Shown piece by piece: positions 24,775-33,314 of a DNA stretch of 64,000 nucleotides. Origin of the DNA: Maribacter sp. (GTDB lineage Bacteria > Bacteroidota > Bacteroidia > Flavobacteriales > Flavobacteriaceae). Under the pieces are notes generated by a model that saw only the letters and a program-made list of their open reading frames with translations, was not told the DNA's origin and searched no databases. Where the stretch lies: NCBI GenBank assembly GCA_020629285.1, contig JAHDDP010000007.1, forward strand, positions 62,001 through 126,000, in the 5' to 3' direction. A program made the translations under genes and the position numbers. Positions within the stretch are counted from its first letter, which is position 1, and each line of letters begins with the position of its first letter.

Positions 24775-25965
24775 ATGAAAACTTCATTTTTAAAATTAGC
24801 TATGGTTTTGTCCGTAGTTATAGCATTACACTCTTGTAAAGAAAACAAGAAAGAAAACAATGATAGTACGGAAAAAGAAGTCGAGCTTGATAGTACAGAT
24901 TTAGCGTTACTAGAGCTGAATCTTCCAAAAGGTTTTCAAATTGAAATATATGCTAGGGGAGTAGACGGCGCCCGTTCTATGGCAATGGGTGAGAACGGCA
25001 CTTTGTTCGTAGGCACTAGAACAGAAAATAATGTATATGCTATACAAGACACCGATGGCGATTTTAAAGCTGACAAGATTATAGTACTTGATACTATGGA
25101 AGTGCCTAACGGAATTGCCATGAGAAATGGTGATTTATATGTTGCACAACCAGGTAGTCTTTGGAAATACCCAAATATTGAAGACCAAGTTGGAGGTGAG
25201 TTAGAGAAGGAATTGATCTATGATGATTTTCCGACGGAATTTCACCACGGGTGGAAATACATAGCCTTTGGACCTGATGATAAATTATATGTACCGGTAG
25301 GTGCACCATGTAATATTTGTAACCGTACCGATGAAGATGAACGTTTTGCGACGATTTCAAGAATGGACCCTGATGGAAGTAATAGAGAGATTTATGCCAA
25401 GGGAATTAGAAATTCTGTCGGCTTTACGTGGCATCCAGATACAAAGCAAATGTGGTTTACAGATAATGGTCGCGATATGTTAGGTGATGACATTCCACCT
25501 TGCGAACTTAATAAAGTTACCGAAGCTGGTCAGCATTTTGGGTATCCATTTTGCCATGGTGGCATTGTAAAGGATCCAGAATTCGGGGATCAAAGACCTT
25601 GCTCAGATTTTGTTGAACCTGCTCTGCAGTTAGGTGCTCATGTTGCGCCTTTGGCTATAAAATTTTATACAGGTACTATGTTCCCAGAAGAATATAAGGG
25701 CAAAGCTTTCATTGCAGAACACGGTTCTTGGAACAGAAGCAAGAAAGTAGGTTATAGAATTATGATGGTTGATATTGAAGATGGCGAAGTTGTAAATAAC
25801 GAGATTTTCATTGATGGCTGGTTAAACGAATCTGAACAAAAAGCTTCAGGTAGACCGGTAGATCTGTTAGTTTTAAAAGATGGCTCTATGCTTATATCAG
25901 ATGATTATGGTGATGCTATTTATAGGTTATCCTATAACAATACAGCTTTAGCTAGCAACAATTAA
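24775..25965 (+). CDS. PQQ-dependent sugar dehydrogenase/sorbosone dehydrogenase-like lipoprotein
   Basis: This 396-residue protein starts at the ATG at 24775 and has a lipobox at ALHSCKEN. The body is a six-bladed propeller of the GdhB/L-sorbosone dehydrogenase type, with the conserved FHHGWKYIAFGPDDKLY and AEHGSWNRS motifs and a CNICN cysteine pair near residue 183. Such enzymes oxidise sugars with pyrroloquinoline quinone in the periplasm. Because PQQ-binding residues cannot be verified by eye, it might be a non-quinone propeller. It is monocistronic, with a promoter-like TATCTTCG box upstream and a hairpin downstream. Confidence 0.85.
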   Translation: MKTSFLKLAMVLSVVIALHSCKENKKENNDSTEKEVELDSTDLALLELNLPKGFQIEIYARGVDGARSMAMGENGTLFVGTRTENNVYAIQDTDGDFKADKIIVLDTMEVPNGIAMRNGDLYVAQPGSLWKYPNIEDQVGGELEKELIYDDFPTEFHHGWKYIAFGPDDKLYVPVGAPCNICNRTDEDERFATISRMDPDGSNREIYAKGIRNSVGFTWHPDTKQMWFTDNGRDMLGDDIPPCELNKVTEAGQHFGYPFCHGGIVKDPEFGDQRPCSDFVEPALQLGAHVAPLAIKFYTGTMFPEEYKGKAFIAEHGSWNRSKKVGYRIMMVDIEDGEVVNNEIFIDGWLNESEQKASGRPVDLLVLKDGSMLISDDYGDAIYRLSYNNTALASNN

Positions 25966-25984
25966 TAAATAGATAAGATGTATA

Positions 25985-26014
25985 AAGAAGCAGTCGATAA
26001 GGCTGCTTTTTTTA
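25985..26014 (+). terminator. Terminator after the sorbosone dehydrogenase-like gene
   Basis: AAGCAG (25988-25993) and CTGCTT (26003-26008) form a short stem with a 9-nt loop, followed by T7. Confidence 0.65.
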
Positions 26015-26117
26015 TGCAACCACATTAGAGTTAATTATTCTGTAACTATATTTATGTTCATTTATACATAGTTATAACCTTATACTCCTTTAATACATAA
26101 TAGGATTTTAAAACAAA

Positions 26118-26957
26118 ATGAGTTATCCAGATAAAGTTTATTTAAACGGACAGATTGTAGATTCTGCTGAAGCTAAAATTTCTGTCTTTGACCGCGGATT
26201 TATTTTTGGTGACGGTCTCTATGAGGTTATGGTTCAAATAAATGGAAATTTCTTTTATGAAAAAGAGCACCTTGCAAGACTGCAATCCGGTTTACATAAA
26301 GTTAATATTGATTTTGATGTAGCAATTCTTAAAAACGAAATACCCAAATTATTACACGCTGCTCAATTGACAAATTTGGACTGTATGCTATACATACAGA
26401 TCACTAGGGGAGTGGCACCGCGACAACATTCTTTTCCGTCAAACATAAAACCAACAGTAATGATGTATGCTGTACCAAAAGTTTTACCTGAAATAAATTT
26501 GGTGAATGCACATGTAATTACAAGAAAAGATTTTAGGTGGTCTAGATGCGATATTAAAATGACCTCTCTTTTAGGAAATGTAATGCTGAACGAAGAAGCT
26601 ATGCAGCATGATTGTTATGAAACCATTTTACATAGAAATGGCGTTTTTACAGAGGCATCTCACAGTAATTTATTTTTTGTAAAAGATGGAGCAGTATATA
26701 CCCACCCAGCAGATGAACATATTCTTAATGGTATTACCAGAATTGTAGTCATTGAACTTTGCCACTTACTTGGTATTAAAATTATAGAAGAAGCTATTAA
26801 GGTAGCTGAAATTGATAGTATTGATGAAGCTTTCCTAACAGGTACCAGTACTCAAATTGCAGCTATTCAAAATATTGATGACCACCAGCTATATTCAGGA
26901 AATAAAAAAGGCCCCATTACAAAAAGATTGCAAGAGGCCTTTTTAAAACTAAAATAG
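26118..26957 (+). CDS. Class IV PLP aminotransferase (D-amino acid/branched-chain type)
   Basis: This 279-residue class IV aminotransferase begins with the typical YLNGQIVDSAEAKISVFDRG opening. The PLP lysine lies in CDIKMTSLLGNV, with EASHSNLFFV, LNGITR and LTGTSTQI downstream. The size and opening favour D-amino acid transaminase (D-Ala/D-Glu interconversion for peptidoglycan) over BCAT, but the two are hard to separate by eye. It ends 3 bp from the convergent nucleoside-hydrolase-like gene. A branched-chain or aminodeoxychorismate-lyase role cannot be ruled out. Confidence 0.85.
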   Translation: MSYPDKVYLNGQIVDSAEAKISVFDRGFIFGDGLYEVMVQINGNFFYEKEHLARLQSGLHKVNIDFDVAILKNEIPKLLHAAQLTNLDCMLYIQITRGVAPRQHSFPSNIKPTVMMYAVPKVLPEINLVNAHVITRKDFRWSRCDIKMTSLLGNVMLNEEAMQHDCYETILHRNGVFTEASHSNLFFVKDGAVYTHPADEHILNGITRIVVIELCHLLGIKIIEEAIKVAEIDSIDEAFLTGTSTQIAAIQNIDDHQLYSGNKKGPITKRLQEAFLKLK

Positions 26958-26960
26958 GTT

Positions 26961-27803
26961 TTACTCTACCATAAAATAAGTAAAGAACTCATCTGTATTT
27001 TTAATTTTCATAAGGTTTAAAATATAGCACACTTCACTTAAATCAGAAAAATCCAATCCGCCTTCAGCAACACTTTCATTTAAATATCTGCCGTCCTTAC
27101 CATTATATTCATTTCCTAAACGAATAGCAGTATTCCAAACTTTGGTCAAATGTTCATCGTTTAATTTAGATTCCCAATCAACCTTACCATCAGACTTTAA
27201 ACCCGGTGTACCATTGCCCACAGCATTTCCATCTGCTATTTTATGGTAGTCCGTTATAGTTTGAGCATACTTTAATTTAGTTGGTTCAGTAACTGATTCG
27301 TTCCAATCACTATGTTGAACTACATGAATACTTTCTTTTATATTTATTGAAGGGTTCTTTTCTGACAACTTCTTAACCCAGTCTGCAGTGAAATCTGATT
27401 GCCCAGCTTCAGCTATCCAAATTGAACCACCATTTTCAATAATATTAAATGCTTTAGTCACCACTTTGTCGAGAGATGCTTCCCATTCCTTGTCCGCATC
27501 TGTCCAATTACTTTTAAACGCCATTTTCATTAATTCATTTGGCGGAACATATAATCCTTCTTGAATGCCATAAGTACCAGCAACAGCGAAGTAATTTAAA
27601 CCTTTGTAATCTGGATGTTTTAAAAGTGTTGCCAAACCGGCTGCAGTGTGTAAATCGTCAATATCTGTTTTACAATCTAATTGAACTAGCAGCAAATCTT
27701 TAGAAATATTGAATTTAGGTTCTTGGGCTATAACACCGTAAGAAATAAATAATGTAGATAGTAGCCCAAACAGGACATTTTTGAATAAGAATAAGTTTTT
27801 CAT
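26961..27803 (-). CDS. Secreted nucleoside-hydrolase-like protein
   Basis: This 280-residue protein has a signal peptide ending at VIAQ (residue 27). The next ~25 residues carry QLDCKTDIDDLHTAAG, with aspartates at about 43, 47, 49 and 50. This resembles the DxDxxxDD calcium site of inosine-uridine nucleoside hydrolases, with extra residues. Later motifs are weaker. It may hydrolyse a glycosidic bond in the periplasm, or it may be a fold relative with altered chemistry. It stands alone, with a palindrome (27837-27852) in its upstream region. Confidence 0.6.
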   Translation of the reverse strand: MKNLFLFKNVLFGLLSTLFISYGVIAQEPKFNISKDLLLVQLDCKTDIDDLHTAAGLATLLKHPDYKGLNYFAVAGTYGIQEGLYVPPNELMKMAFKSNWTDADKEWEASLDKVVTKAFNIIENGGSIWIAEAGQSDFTADWVKKLSEKNPSINIKESIHVVQHSDWNESVTEPTKLKYAQTITDYHKIADGNAVGNGTPGLKSDGKVDWESKLNDEHLTKVWNTAIRLGNEYNGKDGRYLNESVAEGGLDFSDLSEVCYILNLMKIKNTDEFFTYFMVE

Positions 27804-27836
27804 TGAAATGAGTATTGTATGTTGTTATGAAGTTGT

Positions 27837-27852
27837 TTATACTAAAGTATAA
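27837..27852. promoter_or_regulatory. Palindrome upstream of the nucleoside-hydrolase-like gene
   Basis: TTATACT-AA-AGTATAA is a perfect 7-bp inverted repeat with a 2-bp centre, 34 bp upstream of the start at 27803. It is a possible regulator-binding site. Confidence 0.35.
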
Positions 27853-28085
27853 TAAATTATCATTATCCAATTGAATATAAAATTCAACAAACCAGTTATT
27901 TTTCAGATATGGGATAGTTTATTTGAGAAATAATATGACCACAAACCTTCTATTAACTCAATTTAAGTACGAAAACTCTTAAAGTCTTCACAAAAAACAG
28001 ATATAAAAGAACTTTAAACACTGTTTCTCAACTATTGGCGTCATCTTTGCGCCTTAATAAGTATTATAAATTAAATTACATTACA

Positions 28086-28277
28086 ATGAGTAAAGGAACA
28101 GTAAAATTTTTCAACGACACAAAAGGTTTCGGTTTTATCACTGAAGAAGGAGTTGAGAAAGATCACTTTGTACACATTTCTGGGTTGATCGACGAAATTC
28201 GCGAAGGCGATGAAGTTGAATTTGAACTTAAAGAAGGTAACAAAGGTTTAAACGCAGTGAACGTTAAAGTTATCTAA
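28086..28277 (+). CDS. CspA-type cold-shock protein
   Basis: This 63-residue single-domain cold-shock protein starts at the ATG at 28086 (MSKGTVKFFNDTKG). RNP1 is KGFGFI and RNP2 is HFVHIS. It binds single-stranded nucleic acid and melts mRNA secondary structure. The domain is closely related to the C-terminal domain encoded at 13858 (both have a SGLIDEI stretch after RNP2), but it lacks the lysine-rich extension. A CATCTTTG box about 35 bp upstream is a near match to the flavobacterial -7 element. A strong terminator follows. Confidence 0.93.
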   Translation: MSKGTVKFFNDTKGFGFITEEGVEKDHFVHISGLIDEIREGDEVEFELKEGNKGLNAVNVKVI

Positions 28278-28301
28278 GACATATATACATTCAAGTTTAA
28301 C

Positions 28302-28333
28302 AAAAAGCCCTCTACTATTAGAGGGCTTTTTTA
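28302..28333. terminator. Bidirectional terminator between csp and XRE genes
   Basis: AAAAAGCCCTCTA (28302-28314) pairs perfectly with TAGAGGGCTTTTT (28319-28331), with a 4-nt loop. It lies 24 bp after the cold-shock stop and abuts the XRE stop. Confidence 0.9.
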
Positions 28334-29089
28334 TTATCGCTCATTTTTAAGTCTATCAAAATCTTTCTCTAATTGAAATAACTTTTCTTCTATATTAAAA
28401 TTGGTCTCTGGCAATCTATGATAAAAAACGTATCGTACACGCCACATTTCTTTAATCTCCTTTAACTGGAGTACTACATCATCCACATTTTTATGATCTG
28501 CCCGTAACACAAAACTATCATTGGTAATAAACAATCTCCTTAAAATGATTTCCTTTTCCGTTACCGTAAAAACCAAGGTGCCATTGTTAAGTTTTGAATA
28601 TACCGTTGGCGGCACCCATTCCCCAATAGCAATATCCTTAGGGAACATTCCTAATTCATTTCTGCTCATTTCTAAATTTTGAACGGTGTATGCCCTAAAT
28701 TTTTTATCTGGATTTATAGGTAATGATAAAAAAGGGAGGTCTTGTATGTAAGAATCCTTGCTGAAATACTTTATATAATCGGTCTGATTCACAGCTGTAA
28801 TACAAGGTACTTTAATAAAGAATTCTTGCTCACCAAGGTCTTGCTCAACAGTTAAATTACCTTTGAACTTTAATAAATTATTTACCGTTAATTCGGTTGT
28901 TAGCAAGTCATCTATAGGAATGCTAAAATAATTAGCAATTTTTATCAATGTTTCTAGTTTTGGCTCACTTCTCCCTTCTTCATAAGCACCCAAAGTACCT
29001 CTTTTTAAGTCGAATAGCTCTGCAAATGCTTGTTGACTAAGACTTTTTAAACTTCTTATTTTCCTAATATTTTTACCGAAATACGACAT
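28334..29089 (-). CDS. XRE-family regulator with S24-like C-terminal domain
   Basis: This 251-residue regulator has an N-terminal helix-turn-helix (residues ~6-62, with LSQQAFAELFDLKRGTLGAY). Its C-terminal part resembles the LexA/CI peptidase S24 fold (FRAYTVQNLEMS, then KDIAIGEWV). In active S24 domains the first of these carries a serine in a D-S-M motif. Here it reads L-E-M, so self-cleavage is unlikely. It is divergent from the PspA-flotillin-ATPase operon across a 244-bp gap that contains repeated and inverted sequences. It is the best candidate for that operon's regulator, which is inference from position. Confidence 0.85.
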   Translation of the reverse strand: MSYFGKNIRKIRSLKSLSQQAFAELFDLKRGTLGAYEEGRSEPKLETLIKIANYFSIPIDDLLTTELTVNNLLKFKGNLTVEQDLGEQEFFIKVPCITAVNQTDYIKYFSKDSYIQDLPFLSLPINPDKKFRAYTVQNLEMSRNELGMFPKDIAIGEWVPPTVYSKLNNGTLVFTVTEKEIILRRLFITNDSFVLRADHKNVDDVVLQLKEIKEMWRVRYVFYHRLPETNFNIEEKLFQLEKDFDRLKNER

Positions 29090-29132
29090 TTTTTTGCTAA
29101 TTATATTTGCAAGTGATAAATATTTAATTATA

Positions 29133-29200
29133 TTTGTCTAACAAAATTAGCAATAATTATTTGAATTGCTATTATTTTGAGCTATTAATTTTTGTCTAAC
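29133..29200. promoter_or_regulatory. Candidate operators between XRE regulator and PspA operon
   Basis: TTTGTCTAAC occurs twice as a direct repeat, at 29133-29142 and 29191-29200. Between the copies, TAGCAAT (29148-29154) and ATTGCTA (29165-29171) form an inverted repeat with a 10-bp spacer. Together they cover the divergent promoter region of the regulator and the five-gene operon. Confidence 0.45.
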
Positions 29201-29333
29201 CAATTTTAAAAACTCAATATCATGTTCGTCGTACTTATTTACATTTTAGCGCTCCTCTTATCAATTTAGGATTACGCACCAATATTATTTTGTATTATTG
29301 AATTTAAGAATCCACTTACAAAAACCAACACAA

Positions 29334-29729
29334 ATGAAAAACCACTTTAATATAACCAGAGATTACCTGCTTGAACTGAATTTTAATATTGTAAAAGAGA
29401 ATAGGGCAGACGGAATTATGGTTGTTGAGAAAGAAGATTCTGGAATAAAAAATTTGATTTTGGGAGTATCGCCTCCAATTTTGATTATGGAACAGTTTAT
29501 ATTTTCCGTTCACAATCAATCTGAAAAAATCTTTAAAAGCTTACTTCAGAAGAATAGAGATATCATTCACGGCGCTTTTGTTTTAGATGAAACTGCAAAC
29601 CGCGTCATATTCAGGGACACCTTACAAATTGAGAATATGGATTTGAACGAGTTTGAAGCCAGTCTTAATTCATTAAGCTTACTTATGAGTGAATACTCGG
29701 ACAAAATCATTGAATTTTCTAAATATTAA
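29334..29729 (+). CDS. YbjN/Tir-chaperone-like protein
   Basis: I start this 131-residue cytoplasmic protein at the ATG at 29334 (MKNHFNITRDYLLELNFN). The layout of alternating strands and helices (ENRADGIMVVEKE, KNLILGVSPPILIMEQFIF, KNRDIIHGAFVLDE) matches the YbjN/type III secretion chaperone-like fold, a small adaptor domain. It opens the PspA-flotillin-ATPase operon, with PspA starting 13 bp downstream. In related neighbourhoods similar proteins are annotated as a Tir chaperone. A role as adaptor for one of the large partners is inferred from context. Confidence 0.75.
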   Translation: MKNHFNITRDYLLELNFNIVKENRADGIMVVEKEDSGIKNLILGVSPPILIMEQFIFSVHNQSEKIFKSLLQKNRDIIHGAFVLDETANRVIFRDTLQIENMDLNEFEASLNSLSLLMSEYSDKIIEFSKY

Positions 29730-29742
29730 AAACAATAAAATC

Positions 29743-30456
29743 ATGAATATATTTAAAAGACTATTTAAAATAGGAGAGGCTGAAACCAATTCAGCAATTG
29801 ATAATATGGAAGATCCTATTAAGATGACCGAACAAGGCATTAGGGATATGAAGCTAGACTTGGAAAAAAGTTTAGAGGCTCTTGCACAAGTTAAAGCTCT
29901 TGCCATACGTTCTAAGAACGATCAAGATGTTTATAAAAATAAAGCAAAAGAGTATCAAGATAAAGCCATTATAATTTTAAAGAAGGCAAATAGCAAAGAA
30001 ATGGACGCTGCTGAAGCGGACAGACTTGCTAAAGAAGCTTTAATGCAGAAAGAAACCAATGAAAAGCAATTAGAAGCTACAAAAACCGAAACTGAAAAAT
30101 TTGAAGCTAATGTGAGTCAAATGCAAGGTAATGTAGAAGCTTTAAAAGCAAATATAGGTAATTGGGAGAATGAGCTTAAAACACTTAAAGCACGTGTAAA
30201 GGTTAGTAATGCAACCAAAAACCTAAACAAGCAAATGGCTGAATTGGATAGCACCGGTACTGTTTCTATGCTTGAAAGAATGAAAGAGAAAATTGCACAA
30301 GAAGAAGCCTTGGCAGAAGCTTATGGTGATATCGCAAATTCGAGTAAATCTATAGATGAAGAACTTGACAAAGCTGCCGATACTACTGAAGCCGCTGCAG
30401 ATGACGAACTTCAAAAACTTAAAGAACAACTAGGGTTTAACAAATCCAAAAAATAA
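29743..30456 (+). CDS. pspA: PspA/IM30-family protein
   Basis: This 237-residue protein starts at the ATG at 29743 (MNIFKRLFKIGEAETN), which gives the usual amphipathic N-terminal helix. The rest is almost entirely coiled coil, with the family's AIDNMEDPIKMTEQGIRDM opening and long heptad stretches to residue ~220. PspA/IM30 proteins are ESCRT-III relatives that polymerise on membranes and stabilise them under stress. Here it is second in a five-gene operon with an NfeD-like protein and a flotillin, partners known to occur with PspA. Confidence 0.92.
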   Translation: MNIFKRLFKIGEAETNSAIDNMEDPIKMTEQGIRDMKLDLEKSLEALAQVKALAIRSKNDQDVYKNKAKEYQDKAIIILKKANSKEMDAAEADRLAKEALMQKETNEKQLEATKTETEKFEANVSQMQGNVEALKANIGNWENELKTLKARVKVSNATKNLNKQMAELDSTGTVSMLERMKEKIAQEEALAEAYGDIANSSKSIDEELDKAADTTEAAADDELQKLKEQLGFNKSKK

Positions 30457-30460
30457 AAAT

Positions 30461-31171
30461 TTGAATCAACTAATAGACATATTATTTTCTGAGGTAAATA
30501 TTACGTTAACCTTATTATTGATACTCCTTCTGGTGTATTGGATCATAACCATGATAGGTGGTCTTGATTTTGACCTAGATGTTGATGTCGATATAGATGT
30601 AGACGCCGATGTAGATATAGACGCTGGTATTGAAGGTGGTAATCTTGATTTTGAAGATATTTCTAACACTGAAGTCAACCAGGAAGATGTCATAGGAAAG
30701 AGACGTAGACCACTAAAATGGTGGCAAATATTCCTTATCTATTTCAACTTTGTAGGACTGCCTTTTATGTTCACGTTTACCTGCTGGATATTTGTTTGGT
30801 GGTTGATTACAACTTTAGCGACCACATTGACGTTTACCTATGACAATTATATAGGATTCATTATTATGATCGCTTCGCTTTATCCAGCATTATTCGTCAA
30901 TAAATTATTTACCACTCCGTTCAAGGGCTTTTTCAAGCAACTGAATAAAGATGGTGATGCTCCTGTTGATTTTTTGGGCAGGCAAGCCACTTTGCTATCT
31001 AATATTAGCGAAGATAAAATGGGCAATGCAGAAGTAAAAGCAGATGGTAATAGTCATTCTATCTATGTAAAATCTTTAGATCGTAAACCGTTAACCTACG
31101 GTAGTTCGGTTTTAATCATCAAACGATCTGCGGATCACACACACTTTTTAGTACAATCTTATAACCAATAA
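30461..31171 (+). CDS. NfeD/OB-fold-like membrane protein, TTG start
   Basis: This 236-residue protein starts with TTG at 30461, 4 bp after the PspA stop. The next in-frame ATG would remove the first membrane helix, so TTG is preferred. The order is: helix (residues ~8-32); an acidic Asp/Val repeat (DFDLDVDVDIDVDADVD, residues ~36-56); the segment KRRRPLKWWQIFLIYFNFVG; two more helices (~90-150); and a C-terminal OB-like domain (DFLGRQATLLSN, then SIYVKSLDRK). It resembles the NfeD partner of flotillins. The alternating acidic tract is unusual and may bind cations. Confidence 0.82.
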   Translation: MNQLIDILFSEVNITLTLLLILLLVYWIITMIGGLDFDLDVDVDIDVDADVDIDAGIEGGNLDFEDISNTEVNQEDVIGKRRRPLKWWQIFLIYFNFVGLPFMFTFTCWIFVWWLITTLATTLTFTYDNYIGFIIMIASLYPALFVNKLFTTPFKGFFKQLNKDGDAPVDFLGRQATLLSNISEDKMGNAEVKADGNSHSIYVKSLDRKPLTYGSSVLIIKRSADHTHFLVQSYNQ

Positions 31172-31185
31172 AACTTAAATCATTT

Positions 31186-33252
31186 ATGGAATCCATCTTT
31201 TCAATTATCGGTATAGGTTTGGGGGTAATCCTCTTCCTTATCATTGTTTATTTTGCAATCATTGCAATGTTCTACAAAAAAGTTCATCAAGGTCAAGCCT
31301 TGGTAAGAACTGGATTTGGAGGAACTAAAGTAGCTACGGATAAAGGTCTGTATGTAGTGCCAGTATTTCATAGAGTTGAAGTAATGGATATTTCAGTAAA
31401 GAAAATTCAAATTGAAAGATTGGCGACAGAAGGTCTTATCTGTAAGGATAATATGCGTGCGGATATTAAAGTTGCATTCTTCGTTAGGGTAAATAATGAA
31501 GTAGACCTTATTAAAAAAGTTGCTCAGACCATTGGTGTCCAAAGAGCTTCTAGACAAGAAACACTTGAAGAGCTTTTTGAAGCCAAGTTTTCCGAAGCCT
31601 TAAAAACCGTTGGTAAAAAGTTCGATTTTATTCAATTATATGAAGCGCGTAGAGAGTTTAGAGATGAGATTGTTGATATTATTGGAATTGACCTAAACGG
31701 CTATACCCTAGAAGATTGTGCCATAGATTATCTGGAGCAAACTGCCGTAGCGCATTTGAAAGCAGATAATATTCTTGATGCAGAAGGTATCAAGAAGATT
31801 AATGACCTTACTGCTGCTCAAAATGTGAAATCGAACCTTATTAAGCGTGACGAGGAGAAAACCATTCGTAAACAAGACGTAGAAGCTCGTGAAGCTATAC
31901 TAGAGCTAGACAAGCAGTTAGCGGAAAAAGAAGAACAACAAAAAAGAGAAATCGCGAACATAAAATCTCGCGAAGAGGCAGAAACTTTAAAAGTTTCCGA
32001 AGAAGAGCGTTTAAAGTCGGAAACTGCTCGTATTGCTACCCAAGAAAAAGTAAAAGTTGCTGAAGAGAATATGGAGCGTCAAATTATTGTCGCTTTAAAA
32101 AATAAGCAGCGTACAGATGCCGTAGAGACTGAAAGAGTAGAAAAGGACAGACTTTTAGAGGCTACGGAAAGAGAAAGAGTAGTTACGCTGGCACAGATTG
32201 AAAAAGAAAAAGTTGTTGAAGTAGAAAAAAAGAATATACAAGATGTTATTCGTGATCGTGTTACCCTTGAAAAAGGAGTAGTGGAAGAGCAAGAGAACAT
32301 GAAAGATATTGAAGCTTTCAAAACTGCCGATCGTGAGAAACAAGTAAAGATTACTATTGCAGAAGCAAATGCTCAAGAAGATTTAATTAAAACAATTAAA
32401 GCAGCAGAGGCTCAAAAAGAGGCTGCAAAACAAAAAGCGGAAGAAATCAATATTGAAGCATTGGCTCATAAAGAGGCTAGTGAGAAAGAGGCTGAAGCAC
32501 GTAAAATTTTAGCGGAAGCACAAGCGAAGGAGGAAGCAACCGTGGGTATGTCTGAAGCTCAAGTTATGCATGCAAAAGCAGATGCCTTTGAACGTGAAGG
32601 AATAGTACAAGCTATCATCATTGAGAAGAAAGCCAAAGCTGAAGCAGTTGGTATCGAAGCAAAAGCAGAAGCTAAGCGTAAAGATGGATTAGCAGAGGCT
32701 GATGTTATTAAAGAAAAAGCCATGGCAGATGCTGCTGGCATAGAAGAGAAGGCTAATGCAATGAAGAAATTAGATGGTGTTGGTAAAGAACACGAAGAAT
32801 TTAAACTGCGTTTAGACAAAGAATTACAAGTAGATCTTGCCCACATTAATATCCAGAAAGATATTGCCGATGCACAAGCACAGGTTATTGGTGATGCATT
32901 AAAAGCTGCCAAGATTGATATTGTTGGTGGTGAGACCATGTTCTTTGATCAAATTATCGGTCAAATAACCAAAGGTAAGGGCTATGATAGATTGGTTGAA
33001 AACAGTACCAACATTCAAGATGTAAAAGATGCTATTTTAGGCAGCGATGATGTCAAAGGGAATCTTTTGGAAAAGGTAAAAGAATTCGCAGATAAATATG
33101 GTATCTCTACTGAAGACCTTAAAAACGTAACTATAGCAAATTTACTGATGGACTTAAAATCAAAGTCTAACGATAGTGAAGAGCAAACGCTGTTTAGCAA
33201 TCTATTTAACCTTGCAAAAGGGTTAGGTATGGGCGATAAAAAGTTGAAATAG
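31186..33252 (+). CDS. Flotillin/YqiK-like SPFH-domain protein
   Basis: This 688-residue protein has a single N-terminal membrane helix (residues ~5-30). An SPFH/band 7 domain follows (about residues 35-210, with HQGQALVRTGFGGTKV and KVAFFVRVN), then a very long Ala/Glu/Lys coiled coil (residues ~215-600). The C-terminal tail may mediate oligomerisation. Flotillins organise lipid domains and scaffold membrane complexes. It is the fourth gene of the operon and follows the NfeD-like protein by 14 bp, a pairing known from other bacteria. The coiled-coil length matches YqiK rather than short FloA proteins. Confidence 0.9.
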   Translation: MESIFSIIGIGLGVILFLIIVYFAIIAMFYKKVHQGQALVRTGFGGTKVATDKGLYVVPVFHRVEVMDISVKKIQIERLATEGLICKDNMRADIKVAFFVRVNNEVDLIKKVAQTIGVQRASRQETLEELFEAKFSEALKTVGKKFDFIQLYEARREFRDEIVDIIGIDLNGYTLEDCAIDYLEQTAVAHLKADNILDAEGIKKINDLTAAQNVKSNLIKRDEEKTIRKQDVEAREAILELDKQLAEKEEQQKREIANIKSREEAETLKVSEEERLKSETARIATQEKVKVAEENMERQIIVALKNKQRTDAVETERVEKDRLLEATERERVVTLAQIEKEKVVEVEKKNIQDVIRDRVTLEKGVVEEQENMKDIEAFKTADREKQVKITIAEANAQEDLIKTIKAAEAQKEAAKQKAEEINIEALAHKEASEKEAEARKILAEAQAKEEATVGMSEAQVMHAKADAFEREGIVQAIIIEKKAKAEAVGIEAKAEAKRKDGLAEADVIKEKAMADAAGIEEKANAMKKLDGVGKEHEEFKLRLDKELQVDLAHINIQKDIADAQAQVIGDALKAAKIDIVGGETMFFDQIIGQITKGKGYDRLVENSTNIQDVKDAILGSDDVKGNLLEKVKEFADKYGISTEDLKNVTIANLLMDLKSKSNDSEEQTLFSNLFNLAKGLGMGDKKLK

Positions 33253-33314
33253 ACGCTTAACACTTAGAGTTTTAAAGTAATTTATTAATGTAGTACTAAA
33301 GCCTAGTTATTTTT

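Noticed and set aside
29222-29269. 15-codon hydrophobic frame upstream of the YbjN-like gene
   Set aside because: Too short and without supporting signals. It may be a chance frame in the leader.
32079-33263. Several antisense frames over the flotillin coiled coil
   Set aside because: They are mirror frames of a Lys/Glu/Ala-rich coding sequence, giving Ser/Phe/Leu-rich antisense products. The same applies to antisense frames at 30466-30693 and 35066-35359.
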